NCBI RefSeq assembly: GCF_000631985.1
Contig: NZ_JFYN01000011.1
Span: 62,001-126,000 of the forward strand
DNA from: Pseudomonas sp. RIT288
GTDB taxonomy: Bacteria; Pseudomonadota; Gammaproteobacteria; Pseudomonadales; Pseudomonadaceae
Direction of reading: 5' to 3'
Length of the DNA: 64,000 bases
Part shown: positions 9,632-20,899 of the stretch, one piece after another
Position numbering within the stretch: position 1 is the stretch's first letter
How the letters are laid out: each line of letters begins with the position of its first letter
Notes under the pieces: model-generated
Seen by the model: only the letters and a program-made list of their open reading frames with translations
Told to the model about the DNA's origin: nothing
The model's database searches: none
Translations under genes and position numbers: made by a program

Positions 9632-10495
9632 ATGGAAATCGGTCTGCGCGAGTGGCTGATCGTCATCGGCATCATTGTGATAGCCGGTATTCTTTTCGAT
9701 GGCTGGCGCCGTATGCGCGGCGGCAAGGGAAAACTGAAATTCCGTCTTGACCGAAGTCTGTCCAACTTGCCGGACGAGGACACCAGCGCTGAGCTGTTGG
9801 GCCCGGCCCGCGTGCTGGATACGCATAAAGAGCCACAACTGGACGAACACGATCTGCCGTCGGTGAGCATGCCGGCCCGCGAAGCACGCGAGCCTCGCGA
9901 ATCCGGTTCGAAACGTGGCAAGCGCGGCAGCAATGGTCCGGCCCAGGGCGACTTGAACCTCGATCTGGACCTGGACGGCGGCCCGAGCTTCAGCAGTCGT
10001 GATGATGACTTCGTCGACGACAGCAAGCCTGCGCCAGCGGTGGCTGACAAGGATCAGCCGCAAGCCGAAGAAGTCCTGGTGATCAGCGTGATCTGCCGCG
10101 ACGCCGCCGGCTTCAAAGGCCCGGCCCTGTTGCAGAACATTCTCGAAAGCGGTCTGCGTTTCGGCGAGATGGATATTTTCCACCGCCACGAAAGCATGGC
10201 CGGCAACGGTGAGGTGCTGTTCTCCATGGCCAATGCGGTCAAGCCGGGCATTTTCGATCTGGACGACATCGACCATTTCAGCACCCCGGCGGTGAGCTTC
10301 TTCCTCGGCTTGCCAGGCCCGCGTCATCCGAAGCAGGCCTTCGACGTGATGGTGGCGGCGGCGCGCAAGCTGTCGCAGGAACTGAACGGCGAGCTGAAAG
10401 ACGACCAGCGCAGCGTGCTGACCGCGCAGACCATCGAGCACTACCGTCAGCGCATCGTCGAATTCGAACGCCGCGCCCTGACCCAGAAGCGCTAA
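9632..10495 (+). CDS. zipA: cell division protein ZipA
   Basis: 287 residues. The N-terminus is a single membrane anchor ([20 protein letters not shown], about residues 5-24) followed by a basic stretch, then a charged Pro/Asp-rich linker (about 40-145), then a globular C-terminal FtsZ-binding domain (about 148-285, from [14 protein letters not shown]). ZipA tethers FtsZ to the inner membrane at the septum. It precedes ligA, an order conserved widely in gammaproteobacteria. The linker is rich in Asp (LDLDLDGG). Confidence 0.95.
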   Translation: MEIGLREWLIVIGIIVIAGILFDGWRRMRGGKGKLKFRLDRSLSNLPDEDTSAELLGPARVLDTHKEPQLDEHDLPSVSMPAREAREPRESGSKRGKRGSNGPAQGDLNLDLDLDGGPSFSSRDDDFVDDSKPAPAVADKDQPQAEEVLVISVICRDAAGFKGPALLQNILESGLRFGEMDIFHRHESMAGNGEVLFSMANAVKPGIFDLDDIDHFSTPAVSFFLGLPGPRHPKQAFDVMVAAARKLSQELNGELKDDQRSVLTAQTIEHYRQRIVEFERRALTQKR

Positions 10496-10500
10496 GGCCA

Positions 10501-13000
<2,500 letters not shown>

Positions 13001-13098
13001 GAGCAAAAGATCGCAGCCTGCGGAAGCTCCTACAGGATTAGTGTTTTGCCACATTGATCCCCTGTAGGAGCTGCCGCAGGCTGCGATCTTTTGCTTTT
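13001..13098. repeat. REP pair, family B (inverted)
   Basis: Near-perfect inverted pair starting just after the ligA stop: AAAAGATCGCAGCCTGCGG on one side and CCGCAGGCTGCGATCTTTT on the other. It may protect the ligA transcript 3' end. Confidence 0.9.
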
Positions 13099-13171
13099 CC
13101 CCACACAAAGCGTGGGAACGATCAGCGCACGAGGATGATCTAGTCTTGGCAAGCCCCAGGGAGAGATCGCC

Positions 13172-14335
13172 ATGTACCGCTTTTTCGAGCAGCTCAGTTC
13201 TCGCATCGTCGCGCCGTTCATGGGCGAGTCTTCACGCAACAGCAAAATCTGGCAGTGCCGCTGCGGCCAGTCGCTGTTCTTTCGCAACAGTCAGTGCCTG
13301 GCCTGCAACGCCGCGCTGGGTTATCAGCCCGAAGAAAGTCGCCTGACGTCGCTGCAGCCCGGGCCGCAGGACGGCAGCTGGACACTCGATGCCGATCCCG
13401 ACGCCGGATTGTTTCGTCGCTGCGCCAACCTCGACACTCCCGCCGCGTGCAACTGGTTGCTGGCGGATAACGGCCGTGACAGCCTGTGCATCGCTTGCAG
13501 CCTCAATCGCACTATCCCCGATCTGTCGGTGCCGGAAAACCCCGAACGCTGGCGCAAAGTCGAGATCGCCAAGCGCCGGCTGGTCGCACAACTGATCACC
13601 CTCGGGCTGCCGGTCATCCCGAAAACCGTGGATGAGACCACCGGTCTGGCCTTCGACTTCATCGGCGTCGACCTTGAAGGCAACGCGCCGATGACCGGCC
13701 ACGCCAACGGCCTGATCACCCTCGACATCAAGGAAGCCGACGACGTCCATCGCGAGCAGGTGCGGGCGGCGATGCATGAACCCTATCGCACGCTGCTCGG
13801 GCATTTCCGGCATGAGGTCGGGCATTATTATTGGGATCGTCTGATCGCCAATGGGCCGTGGCTTGAACCGTTCCGCAATCTGTTCGGCGACGAGCGCGCC
13901 AGTTACGCCGAAGCGCTCGACCGTCATTATCAACAGGGTGCACCACTGGACTGGCCGCAATACTACGTCAGCGCCTACGCGACCATGCACCCGTGGGAAG
14001 ACTGGGCGGAAACCTGGGCGCATTACCTGCACATGATGGACGCAGTGGACACCGCGCTGGGTTTTGGCATGAGTGCGCGGGAAATGGATTTCGATTACCA
14101 GCCGTTTCCACCCAGCACTCTGTACGATCCGGAGCACCCCGGCGGCGCGGCGTTCCTGTCGTTCGTCAATGCGTGGATCGAGCTGGCGGGCATGCTCAAC
14201 GAACTGTCACGCAGCATGGGCCAGCCGGATTTCTACCCGTTCGTGCTGCCGGCGGCGGCGATTGCCAAGCTGCACTTCATCCATCTGGTGATCCAGCAGG
14301 CGGGCGGCAAGGCGGACGAGGTGCTGACCCTGTAA
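13172..14335 (+). CDS. putative zinc-ribbon metallopeptidase-like protein
   Basis: 387 residues. The N-terminus carries a zinc ribbon with two Cys pairs (CRCGQS and CLACNA, about residues 28-50) and further Cys near residues 85 and 105. The middle holds an HExxH-type motif, RHEVGHYYWDRL (about 211-222), with conserved surroundings DEADDVHREQV-like upstream and WEDWAETWAHYLHMMD downstream, which may supply the third ligand. This matches the family annotated as putative zinc-binding peptidase (Peptidase_Mx type). In the HEVGH motif the Glu and both His are kept. Substrate unknown. The ATG at 13172 has GAGAG upstream. Confidence 0.8.
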   Translation: MYRFFEQLSSRIVAPFMGESSRNSKIWQCRCGQSLFFRNSQCLACNAALGYQPEESRLTSLQPGPQDGSWTLDADPDAGLFRRCANLDTPAACNWLLADNGRDSLCIACSLNRTIPDLSVPENPERWRKVEIAKRRLVAQLITLGLPVIPKTVDETTGLAFDFIGVDLEGNAPMTGHANGLITLDIKEADDVHREQVRAAMHEPYRTLLGHFRHEVGHYYWDRLIANGPWLEPFRNLFGDERASYAEALDRHYQQGAPLDWPQYYVSAYATMHPWEDWAETWAHYLHMMDAVDTALGFGMSAREMDFDYQPFPPSTLYDPEHPGGAAFLSFVNAWIELAGMLNELSRSMGQPDFYPFVLPAAAIAKLHFIHLVIQQAGGKADEVLTL

Positions 14336-14360
14336 CAGCTGTCGCAGGCTGCGATCTTTT
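14336..14360. repeat. REP fragment, family B
   Basis: A single half-copy (CTGTCGCAGGCTGCGATCTT) directly after the stop codon of the upstream gene, without an inverted partner. Confidence 0.6.
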
Positions 14361-14414
14361 CGGGCACAGCGCATGTCCTTGAACCCGTTCATATTTTTTA
14401 TCTGAAACCAACGG

Positions 14415-14442
14415 TTGTAACTTCATCTCAGATAGGTACAAT
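14415..14442 (+). promoter_or_regulatory. probable sigma-70 promoter of the 4.5S RNA gene
   Basis: TTGTAA (14415-14420) and TACAAT (14437-14442) with a 16-base spacer. Transcription would start near 14449, about 25 bases before the mature 5' end, leaving a short leader for RNase P to remove as in other bacteria. Confidence 0.55.
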
Positions 14443-14473
14443 GGCGCGGCTCGCCGACAGGTGAGTGTCGTTA

Positions 14474-14585
14474 TGGTGACCCCATCGGTCCCCCCGCAAC
14501 GATTACCCGTGAACCTGGTCAGATCCGGAAGGAAGCAGCCACAGCGGGAACATTGTGTGCCGGGGTGTGGCTGGTGGGGTTACCA
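14474..14585 (+). ncRNA. ffs: 4.5S RNA (signal recognition particle RNA)
   Basis: A bacterial small-type SRP RNA. The diagnostic apical part is present, CAGATCCGGAAGGAAGCAGC (from 14519), including the GGAA tetraloop and the asymmetric A-rich loop that bind Ffh. The ends pair as a long hairpin, TGGTGACCCCA against TGGGGTTACCA. It works with Ffh and FtsY in co-translational targeting to the inner membrane. The ends are estimated from the pairing and may be off by a few bases. Confidence 0.95.
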
Positions 14586-14616
14586 CCTTGACGAACAACC
14601 AACGCTTCAACAGAAC

Positions 14617-14646
14617 TGCATGGGTTTCGCCCACTGCGGTTTTTTT
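14617..14646 (+). terminator. intrinsic terminator of 4.5S RNA
   Basis: Stem GCATGGG / CCCACTGC around a TTTCG loop followed by GGTTTTTTT. It lies 32 bases after the mature RNA end and fits its 3' end formation. Confidence 0.75.
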
Positions 14647-14675
14647 ATGCCCGCGATTTGGGCCTTCATGCCAGC

Positions 14676-14703
14676 CCTGTAGGAGCGAGCCTGCTCGCGA
14701 AGG
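14676..14703. repeat. single REP, family A
   Basis: One copy of TGTAGGAGCGAGCCTGCTCG with no inverted partner nearby. In frame with the following gene it would encode VGASLLAKA, a typical REP translation, which is why I reject the longer start of that gene. Confidence 0.85.
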
Positions 14704-14807
14704 CAGCCACCCCGATGCCTGTTCAGCCACCAAGGTTGAACAGTGGCATACTCCACCGTCTTGCTGCGCGCGTCGTTGACAAGTTCGCGCCCTGGCTACG
14801 AGGTTGT

Positions 14808-16757
14808 ATGCACCCGGAACATCACGATTTATCCACCGCCGTGTACTTGCCCGTGACGGACGAGACTTGCGCGAGCCTGTTGCAGCCCGATGGCGCGAAA
14901 ACCCTCGGCGAGCTGACGGATGCGCAACTGGCCGCCGTGCTGGTCATCCAGAATCTGGCCCAGGCCGCCGAAAAGGATCTCAGCGCCGCAGCGGCGGAGA
15001 AGGTGCTGGCGCGCCTGATCGCCTGGGCGGTCGATGGCGGGGCAGGGCTGCTGTCCGAGGCGCAACGGCTGTTCGACCCGCGCCAGTTGTATTTCGGCCT
15101 GAACGCCATCAGGGGATTGAACCTGCGATTGCTGTTGGCCGAAGAGGTGTCGGCGCAGGATTACCTGCTGCCCAGTGGCAAATGGGATGACGAGTTCAAG
15201 ACGCGCCACCACGCGGTCAACAATCCGTTCAGCCAGCAGATGATCAGCCCCGCGCACCGCGAGCGCTGGCTCAGCGCCGCGCAGGACAAGCTGGTCAGAA
15301 CCTTCCGCGCCAACCTCGATGAAGACCTGCACGTGCAAGGTTATGCCGGGATCGGCAAGAGCCACCTGGTCGGTGCCTTGACCGAGTGCCTGGACCCCGG
15401 GAAAACCCTGTTGCTGGCACGCACCCCGGAAAAACTTGCGACCCTGTGCCAGCGCATGGGCGCTGCCAGTGAGCGCAAGCCCGGCATCACCTTTGAGGTG
15501 TTCGCGCGCGGGCTGATTTATGGGCGCAAGCCACAGCCGGCAAGCGCCGCCGGCCGGGTCGCGAGCAAACAGAGTCTGGCGCAGGAACTGAACATCCTCG
15601 GCTTTCGCGAGCATGACGCGCAACGAACCCTGAACGTCTGCCTGGAAACTCTCGAGCGTTATTGCCACTCCCGGGATTACAGCCTGTCGGCGCATCATCT
15701 GCCGTATTTCAAGCTGTCCTTGTCCGGTCTTGAGTCCAAGGTGCTGCTGGAGTATTCAAGCCGCGTCTGGACTTACCTTGAGGCCAACCCGGCGTGGGGC
15801 CGGCAGAGCGGCTTCGAAGCGTTGTTGCTGATCAAGCGGGCAAGCCTTGCGGGCTGCGTGGTGCCGCCGCGTTATACCCACGTGCTGATCGACGAGAGCC
15901 AGGACATTCCCGCTTCGCTGCTGCAGATTATCGAGCGCGGCCGACAGGTGCTGATCACATTGGGCGATGAGTACCAGCACGCCGAGCGCGACCTGGTGAA
16001 AAGAAAGCGTGAAGTGCGCCAGAGCGATATCACCTACTCGGTGCGTTCGGGGCGCAATGTCGAGCGTCTGGTCAATCCGCTGATTTCCCGGCACTCGGAA
16101 AAGAGCAAAGTGCCCTTTGAAGGCGCGCGTGAGGCGGACGTCGGCATCGAGTTTTATCCGCAGGGCTTTGTCCCGCCGGAAGGCTGTGTGGTGTTGACGG
16201 CGTCACCGTGGGACACGATGAAGTGGGCGATGCAACTGCACGATGCCAATTGCCTGTTCTGCTTTGCCGACATGAAGGCGCAGCGCGATCTTGAGCACTT
16301 CATGACCAGCGCCATCGAGTTGTTCAAGGTCGATTACTACAGTTCCACGCACAGTGAGAAGGGGCCGCATCGCTATTTCAGCGACTTGCCCAAGTGGCAG
16401 CAGGTGCGCGATGCCAACCAGTTCGACGAAGCGTTTTTGTGGGTCGAGGCCGAGCTGGAGAAAGGCTTCAAGGTCGCTGATCTGACCCGGCTCAACCGGA
16501 TGATCGGCGGCCCCGGCAAGAGCTGTCTGCTGATGCAGGCGCACGAGGCGGGCGGCATGGAGTTCGACCGGGTTCTGCTGACGCCCGAGCTGCTGACCAA
16601 TGTGCAGTTCAAGGACGCCTACGCGTTCGATCAGCGGATCTGCGCCGTGTACATCGCCATCTCCCGCGCCCGGCAGCAGCTTTATCTGCCGTACGATGTG
16701 GTCGAATGGATCGAATTTCACGACTGCCAGAAATTCCGCGAGTCGCACGGCTACTGA
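14808..16757 (+). CDS. SF1 (UvrD/Rep-like) helicase-related ATPase
   Basis: 649 residues, ATG at 14808 preceded by GAGG. Helicase motifs appear in order: Walker A GYAGIGKSHL (about residue 181), motif II LIDESQDIP (about 361), motif III TLGDEYQH, and motif VI AISRARQQLYLP near the C-terminus. The first 170 residues match nothing I recognise. The Walker A reads AGIGKS instead of the usual AGTGKT of UvrD, and motif II is DESQ instead of DEFQD. Probably an ATP-dependent DNA translocase or helicase in repair or defence; exact role unknown. It sits alone between the 4.5S RNA gene and dnaX and is flanked by REP elements. Confidence 0.75.
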   Translation: MHPEHHDLSTAVYLPVTDETCASLLQPDGAKTLGELTDAQLAAVLVIQNLAQAAEKDLSAAAAEKVLARLIAWAVDGGAGLLSEAQRLFDPRQLYFGLNAIRGLNLRLLLAEEVSAQDYLLPSGKWDDEFKTRHHAVNNPFSQQMISPAHRERWLSAAQDKLVRTFRANLDEDLHVQGYAGIGKSHLVGALTECLDPGKTLLLARTPEKLATLCQRMGAASERKPGITFEVFARGLIYGRKPQPASAAGRVASKQSLAQELNILGFREHDAQRTLNVCLETLERYCHSRDYSLSAHHLPYFKLSLSGLESKVLLEYSSRVWTYLEANPAWGRQSGFEALLLIKRASLAGCVVPPRYTHVLIDESQDIPASLLQIIERGRQVLITLGDEYQHAERDLVKRKREVRQSDITYSVRSGRNVERLVNPLISRHSEKSKVPFEGAREADVGIEFYPQGFVPPEGCVVLTASPWDTMKWAMQLHDANCLFCFADMKAQRDLEHFMTSAIELFKVDYYSSTHSEKGPHRYFSDLPKWQQVRDANQFDEAFLWVEAELEKGFKVADLTRLNRMIGGPGKSCLLMQAHEAGGMEFDRVLLTPELLTNVQFKDAYAFDQRICAVYIAISRARQQLYLPYDVVEWIEFHDCQKFRESHGY

Positions 16758-16761
16758 TCCC

Positions 16762-16857
16762 CCCTGTAGGAGTGAGCCTGCTCGCGATTGCTTCGGTTCA
16801 GTCAACATCGATGCCGACTGACATGACACTATCGCGAGCAGGCTTACTCCTACAGGG
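16762..16857. repeat. REP pair, family A (inverted)
   Basis: Inverted pair of the CCTGTAGGAGTGAGCCTGCT type starting 5 bases after the upstream stop; the second arm is near 16831-16857. Confidence 0.9.
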
Positions 16858-17004
16858 CGTTATGGGATGTCCTGGTCCCGATCCCGAGCCGAAATTTCCC
16901 CGCCAACAGCTGCTTGGCCAGATTAGACGAGGACACCGGATGCAATTTTGCCCTTGCTCCGCTAGCATTAGCCGCTTCAGCTTCCTTCGTTGCGACGGTT
17001 TTCG

Positions 17005-19092
17005 ATGAGTTATCAGGTTCTTGCACGTAAATGGCGTCCGCGCTCGTTCCGCGAAATGGTCGGCCAGACCCATGTGCTCAAGGCTCTGATCAATGCCTTG
17101 GACAGCCAGCGGCTGCACCACGCGTACCTGTTCACCGGTACCCGCGGGGTCGGTAAGACCACCATTGCGCGGATCATTGCCAAATGCCTGAACTGTGAGA
17201 CAGGTATCACTTCCAGCCCCTGCGGCGAGTGTTCGGTGTGCCGCGAGATCGATGAAGGCCGCTTCGTCGACCTGATCGAGATCGACGCCGCGAGCCGGAC
17301 CAAGGTCGAGGACACCCGCGAGCTGCTCGACAACGTGCAGTACGCGCCGAGCCGCGGGCGCTTCAAGGTCTACCTGATCGACGAAGTGCACATGCTCTCC
17401 AGCCATTCCTTCAATGCGCTGCTGAAGACCCTCGAAGAGCCGCCGCCGTACGTCAAGTTCATCCTGGCGACCACCGACCCGCAGAAACTTCCGGCAACGA
17501 TTTTGTCGCGCTGCCTGCAGTTCTCCCTGAAGAACATGACGCCCGAGCGCGTGGTCGAGCATTTGACTCACGTCCTCGGCGCCGAAAACGTGCCGTTCGA
17601 AGACGACGCGCTGTGGCTGCTGGGCCGCGCCGCCGATGGTTCGATGCGTGATGCCATGAGCCTGACCGATCAGGCCATCGCCTTCGGTGAAGGCAAGGTA
17701 TTGGCCGCCGACGTGCGGGCGATGCTCGGCACGCTGGATCACGGCCAGGTCTTCGACGTGCTGCACGCCCTGATCGAAGGTGACGCCAAGGCGTTGCTCG
17801 AAGCCGTGCGCCACCTGGCCGAGCAAGGCCCGGACTGGAATGGCGTGCTCTCGGAAATTCTCAATGTGCTGCACCGTGTCGCCATCGCCCAGGCGTTGCC
17901 GGAAGGCGTCGATAACGGCCATGGCGACCGCGATCGGGTGTTGGCGCTGGCGCAGGCGCTGCCGGCCGAAGACGTGCAGTTCTATTACCAGATGGGCCTG
18001 ATCGGTCGCCGCGACCTGCCGCTGGCGCCGGATCCCCGTGGCGGTTTCGAAATGGTCCTGCTGCGGATGCTGGCTTTCCGGCCCGCGGACACCGCGGACG
18101 CCCCGAGGCAACCGCTAAAGCCAGTGGGGATCAGCCAGGCCACAGTTGATTCCGCAAACTCAGTGGCTGCCGCGCCCAAGCCTGCGCCGGTAGTCGCTGC
18201 GGCTGTTGCGCCTGCACCGGTTGTTGCTCCAGCGCCAGCCCCGACTCCTGAGCCAGCCCCTGTGGTGGCCGCTGCACCGGCCCCTGCGCCAGAACCAGAG
18301 CCAGAGCCAGTCGCTGCCGAAGAAGTGGTTGACCTGCCGTGGAACGATCCGGTCGAGCCCGACCCCGAACCTGTGCAACAGCCGGCCGTCGAGCCGGTAC
18401 TGGAAACCGCCAGCGAGCAGCCCGAGTTGCCGCCGATGCCGCTGCCGACCCCGGACAGCGTGGTGCCGGATGCGCCGGAGTGGGCAGCCGCGCCGATACC
18501 CGAGCCGTCGGTCGCCGACGTCGATGCCGCCACGCCGGGCATGGACCTCGACGACGAGCCGCCACTGGACGAAGACTACATCGAGCCGGACATGGATTCG
18601 GCCTACAGCTACCTCGACGACCTGGCCAGCGAACACACCGCCGAGCCGGCCCCGGAGCCCGAGCCGGAGCCTGCCGCCGCGCCGGCCACCGGTCTGGCGT
18701 TGCAATGGCTGGAGCTGTTCCCGCAATTGCCGATCTCCGGCATGACCGGCAGCATCGCCGCCAACTGCACGCTGATCGCGGTCGATGGCGACCACTGGCT
18801 GATGCACCTGGACCCGGCGCACAGCGCGCTGTTCAACGCCACGCAACAGCGGCGCCTGAACGATGCGTTGAACCAGTTCCACGGTCGCACGCTGACCCTG
18901 ACCATCGAACTGATCAAGCCCGAACAGGAAACCCCGGCGCAGGCCGCGTCCCGTCGCCGGGCCAACCGTCAGCGCGAGGCGGAGGAGTCGATCCACGGCG
19001 ATCCGTTCATCCAGCAGATGGTCCAGCAGTTCGGTGCGGTCGTGCGACACGATACTATTGAACCTGTCGACGCCTTGGTCGCCCAAGGCTAA
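17005..19092 (+). CDS. dnaX: DNA polymerase III subunit tau/gamma
   Basis: 695 residues; clamp-loader ATPase that couples polymerase cores to the helicase. Walker A GTRGVGKTT is at residues 44-52, the zinc-binding Cys are in CLNCETG and CGECSVC, Walker B is LIDEVHMLS, and an SRC motif (ILSRCLQF) follows. Residues about 390-560 form a linker very rich in Pro, Ala and Glu with repeated PAP, PEP and EPEPEP. A folded C-terminal tau domain (from TGLALQWLELFPQLP) follows. I saw no A-AAA-AAG slippery site at the gamma junction. The start is the ATG at 17005 (MSYQVLARKWRP). ybaB follows. Confidence 0.97.
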   Translation: MSYQVLARKWRPRSFREMVGQTHVLKALINALDSQRLHHAYLFTGTRGVGKTTIARIIAKCLNCETGITSSPCGECSVCREIDEGRFVDLIEIDAASRTKVEDTRELLDNVQYAPSRGRFKVYLIDEVHMLSSHSFNALLKTLEEPPPYVKFILATTDPQKLPATILSRCLQFSLKNMTPERVVEHLTHVLGAENVPFEDDALWLLGRAADGSMRDAMSLTDQAIAFGEGKVLAADVRAMLGTLDHGQVFDVLHALIEGDAKALLEAVRHLAEQGPDWNGVLSEILNVLHRVAIAQALPEGVDNGHGDRDRVLALAQALPAEDVQFYYQMGLIGRRDLPLAPDPRGGFEMVLLRMLAFRPADTADAPRQPLKPVGISQATVDSANSVAAAPKPAPVVAAAVAPAPVVAPAPAPTPEPAPVVAAAPAPAPEPEPEPVAAEEVVDLPWNDPVEPDPEPVQQPAVEPVLETASEQPELPPMPLPTPDSVVPDAPEWAAAPIPEPSVADVDAATPGMDLDDEPPLDEDYIEPDMDSAYSYLDDLASEHTAEPAPEPEPEPAAAPATGLALQWLELFPQLPISGMTGSIAANCTLIAVDGDHWLMHLDPAHSALFNATQQRRLNDALNQFHGRTLTLTIELIKPEQETPAQAASRRRANRQREAEESIHGDPFIQQMVQQFGAVVRHDTIEPVDALVAQG

Positions 19093-19101
19093 TAACTGAG
19101 G

Positions 19102-19134
19102 GCGTCCGGCCTCGCTGGCCGGGCGCTGTTTTGA
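19102..19134 (+). terminator. hairpin between dnaX and ybaB (weak terminator)
   Basis: GCGTCCGGCC and GGCCGGGCGC pair around a short loop, followed by TGTTTTG. The T run is short, so it may attenuate rather than stop transcription into ybaB. Confidence 0.45.
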
Positions 19135-19159
19135 TCCAAGTACTTTTGAGGTGATTCCC

Positions 19160-19498
19160 ATGATGAAAGGTGGCATGGCCGGCCTGATGAAGCAGGCGCA
19201 GCAGATGCAGGAAAAAATGGCCAAGATGCAGGAAGAGCTGGCCAACGCCGAAGTCACCGGCAAGGCCGGTGGCGATATGGTCACCGTGGTAATGACCGGT
19301 CGTCACGACGTGAAAAGCGTCAGCATCGACCCAAGCCTGGTTGAAGGCTTGAGCGAAGACGACAAGGAAATGCTCGAAGCCGTGGTCGCCGCCGCCGTCA
19401 ACGACGCGGTGCGCAAGATCGAAGCCAACAGCCAGGAAAAAATGGGCAGCATGACCGCCGGCATGAACCTGCCAGCGGGTATGAAACTGCCATTCTGA
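19160..19498 (+). CDS. ybaB: nucleoid-associated protein, YbaB/EbfC family
   Basis: 112 residues, starting [19 protein letters not shown], the conserved opening of this family. It has an N-terminal helix rich in Met and Gln, a central beta part ([18 protein letters not shown]) and a C-terminal helix. Dimers bind DNA and affect nucleoid structure. I used the first ATG at 19160, with GAGGTG five bases upstream. It normally sits between dnaX and recR; here a reductase gene separates it from recR. A strong terminator follows. Confidence 0.95.
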   Translation: MMKGGMAGLMKQAQQMQEKMAKMQEELANAEVTGKAGGDMVTVVMTGRHDVKSVSIDPSLVEGLSEDDKEMLEAVVAAAVNDAVRKIEANSQEKMGSMTAGMNLPAGMKLPF

Positions 19499-19527
19499 TT
19501 CGCCTTTGCGGGTTGGATGAGCTACAC

Positions 19528-19560
19528 AAAATGCCAGGCATCGTGCCTGGCATTTTTGTT
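19528..19560 (+). terminator. strong intrinsic terminator after ybaB
   Basis: Perfect stem ATGCCAGGCA / TGCCTGGCAT with loop TCG, preceded by A residues and followed by TTTTTGTTT. It ends the dnaX-ybaB unit and the A-rich side makes it usable on both strands. Confidence 0.9.
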
Positions 19561-19589
19561 TCTGCCTCCTGGGCGTTCAGTATTCATTT

Positions 19590-19710
19590 GTGGCGAGGGA
19601 GCTTGCTCCCGCTCGGCGACGAAGTCGTCGTAAACCCTGAAAACCCGGTATACCTGAAAGAAAGCAGGGGGAGCGCTTCGCACTCCAGCGGGAGCAAGCT
19701 CCCTCGCCAC
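19590..19710. repeat. REP pair, family C (inverted, long loop)
   Basis: GTGGCGAGGGAGCTTGCTCC at the left and the inverted GGAGCAAGCTCCCTCGCCAC at the right, with a loop of about 75 bases that also has complementary ends (CGCTCGGCGACGAAG / CTTCGCACTCCAGCG). This is the layout of a REPIN. Confidence 0.9.
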
Positions 19711-19798
19711 AGGAGTCGAGTAGAAACATCGAACGCTGCGATGTCACCAAGGTCTGCTCCCTATATCCCCGAATTCATCATTCACAGGAGACGCTGAC

Positions 19799-20833
19799 AT
19801 GTCCGACCCTCTGACCCTCAACCAACGCTTTGTCCTCGCCTCGCGTCCGGTGGGCGCGCCGACTCCGGAAAACTTCCGTCTGGAGCGCGAAGCGTTGCCG
19901 GATCTCGAAGATGGCCAGGTGCTGCTCAAGACCCTGTACCTGTCGCTGGACCCGTACATGCGCGGACGCATGAGCGACGCGCCGTCCTACGCCGCGCCGG
20001 TGCAAATCGGCGAAGTGATGACCGGTGGCGCTGTCAGCCGTGTCGAGAGTTCCCGTCATCCTAAATTCCACCAGGGTGATCTGGTGGTCGGCCTCACCGG
20101 CTGGCAGAGCCACAGCATCAGCGACGGACGCAACATCATGCCGATCCCGTCCGGCCTGCCAAGCCCATCAATGGCGCTCGGTGTGCTGGGCATGCCGGGG
20201 ATGACTGCGTACATGGGCCTGATCGACATCGGTCAGCCGAAAGAGGGCGAAACCCTGGTGGTCGCTGCGGCGTCCGGTGCCGTCGGCTCGGTGGTCGGTC
20301 AGGTAGCGAAAATCAAGGGCCTGCGCGCCGTCGGTGTGGCCGGTGGTGCCGACAAATGCAAATACGTGGTCGAGGAGCTGGGTTTCGATGCCTGCATCGA
20401 TCACAAGGCACCGAACTTTGCCGAACAACTGGCCAAGGCCTGCCCGAACGGCATCGACATCTATTACGAAAACGTTGGCGGGCATGTGTTCGATGCCGTG
20501 GTGCCGTTGCTCAACCCCAAGGCGCGGATCCCGCTGTGCGGACTGATTGCCGGTTACAACGCCACTGAAGCGCCGCAAGGCCCGGATCGTCTGCCGATGC
20601 TGCAGCGTACGTTGCTGACCAAGCGTGTGCGGATTCAGGGCTTCATCGTCTTTGATGACTATGGCGACCGCCAGCCGGAATTCATCAGCCACATGGTGCC
20701 GTGGGTGCGCGACGGCAAGGTGAAATTCCGCGAAGACGTGGTGGAAGGCCTGGAGCAGGCACCCGAGGCGTTTATCGGTCTGCTGGAGGGGCGCAACTTC
20801 GGCAAACTGGTGGTGAAGGTTGCGCAGGACTGA
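19799..20833 (+). CDS. NADPH-dependent oxidoreductase, CurA-like (MDR superfamily)
   Basis: 344 residues. Zinc-free medium-chain dehydrogenase/reductase of the leukotriene B4 dehydrogenase/CurA type: SLDPYMRGRMSD near residues 50-62, the Rossmann segment AAASGAVGSVVGQVAK (about 158-173), and YYENVGG with downstream LINPKARIPLCG-like sequence. Family members reduce alpha,beta-unsaturated ketones and aldehydes with NADPH. The ATG at 19799 follows an AGGAG. It is inserted between ybaB and recR, which are neighbours in many gammaproteobacteria. Confidence 0.88.
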   Translation: MSDPLTLNQRFVLASRPVGAPTPENFRLEREALPDLEDGQVLLKTLYLSLDPYMRGRMSDAPSYAAPVQIGEVMTGGAVSRVESSRHPKFHQGDLVVGLTGWQSHSISDGRNIMPIPSGLPSPSMALGVLGMPGMTAYMGLIDIGQPKEGETLVVAAASGAVGSVVGQVAKIKGLRAVGVAGGADKCKYVVEELGFDACIDHKAPNFAEQLAKACPNGIDIYYENVGGHVFDAVVPLLNPKARIPLCGLIAGYNATEAPQGPDRLPMLQRTLLTKRVRIQGFIVFDDYGDRQPEFISHMVPWVRDGKVKFREDVVEGLEQAPEAFIGLLEGRNFGKLVVKVAQD

Positions 20834-20899
20834 GCATTTGACGCTGGCCAGAGGCGCGGGTATAAACCGCGTCTCGTTGTTTTGTCGGACTTTTTACCC

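Noticed and set aside
18100..18200. Search for an A-AAA-AAG frameshift site in dnaX
   Set aside because: No such heptamer is present near the gamma/tau junction.
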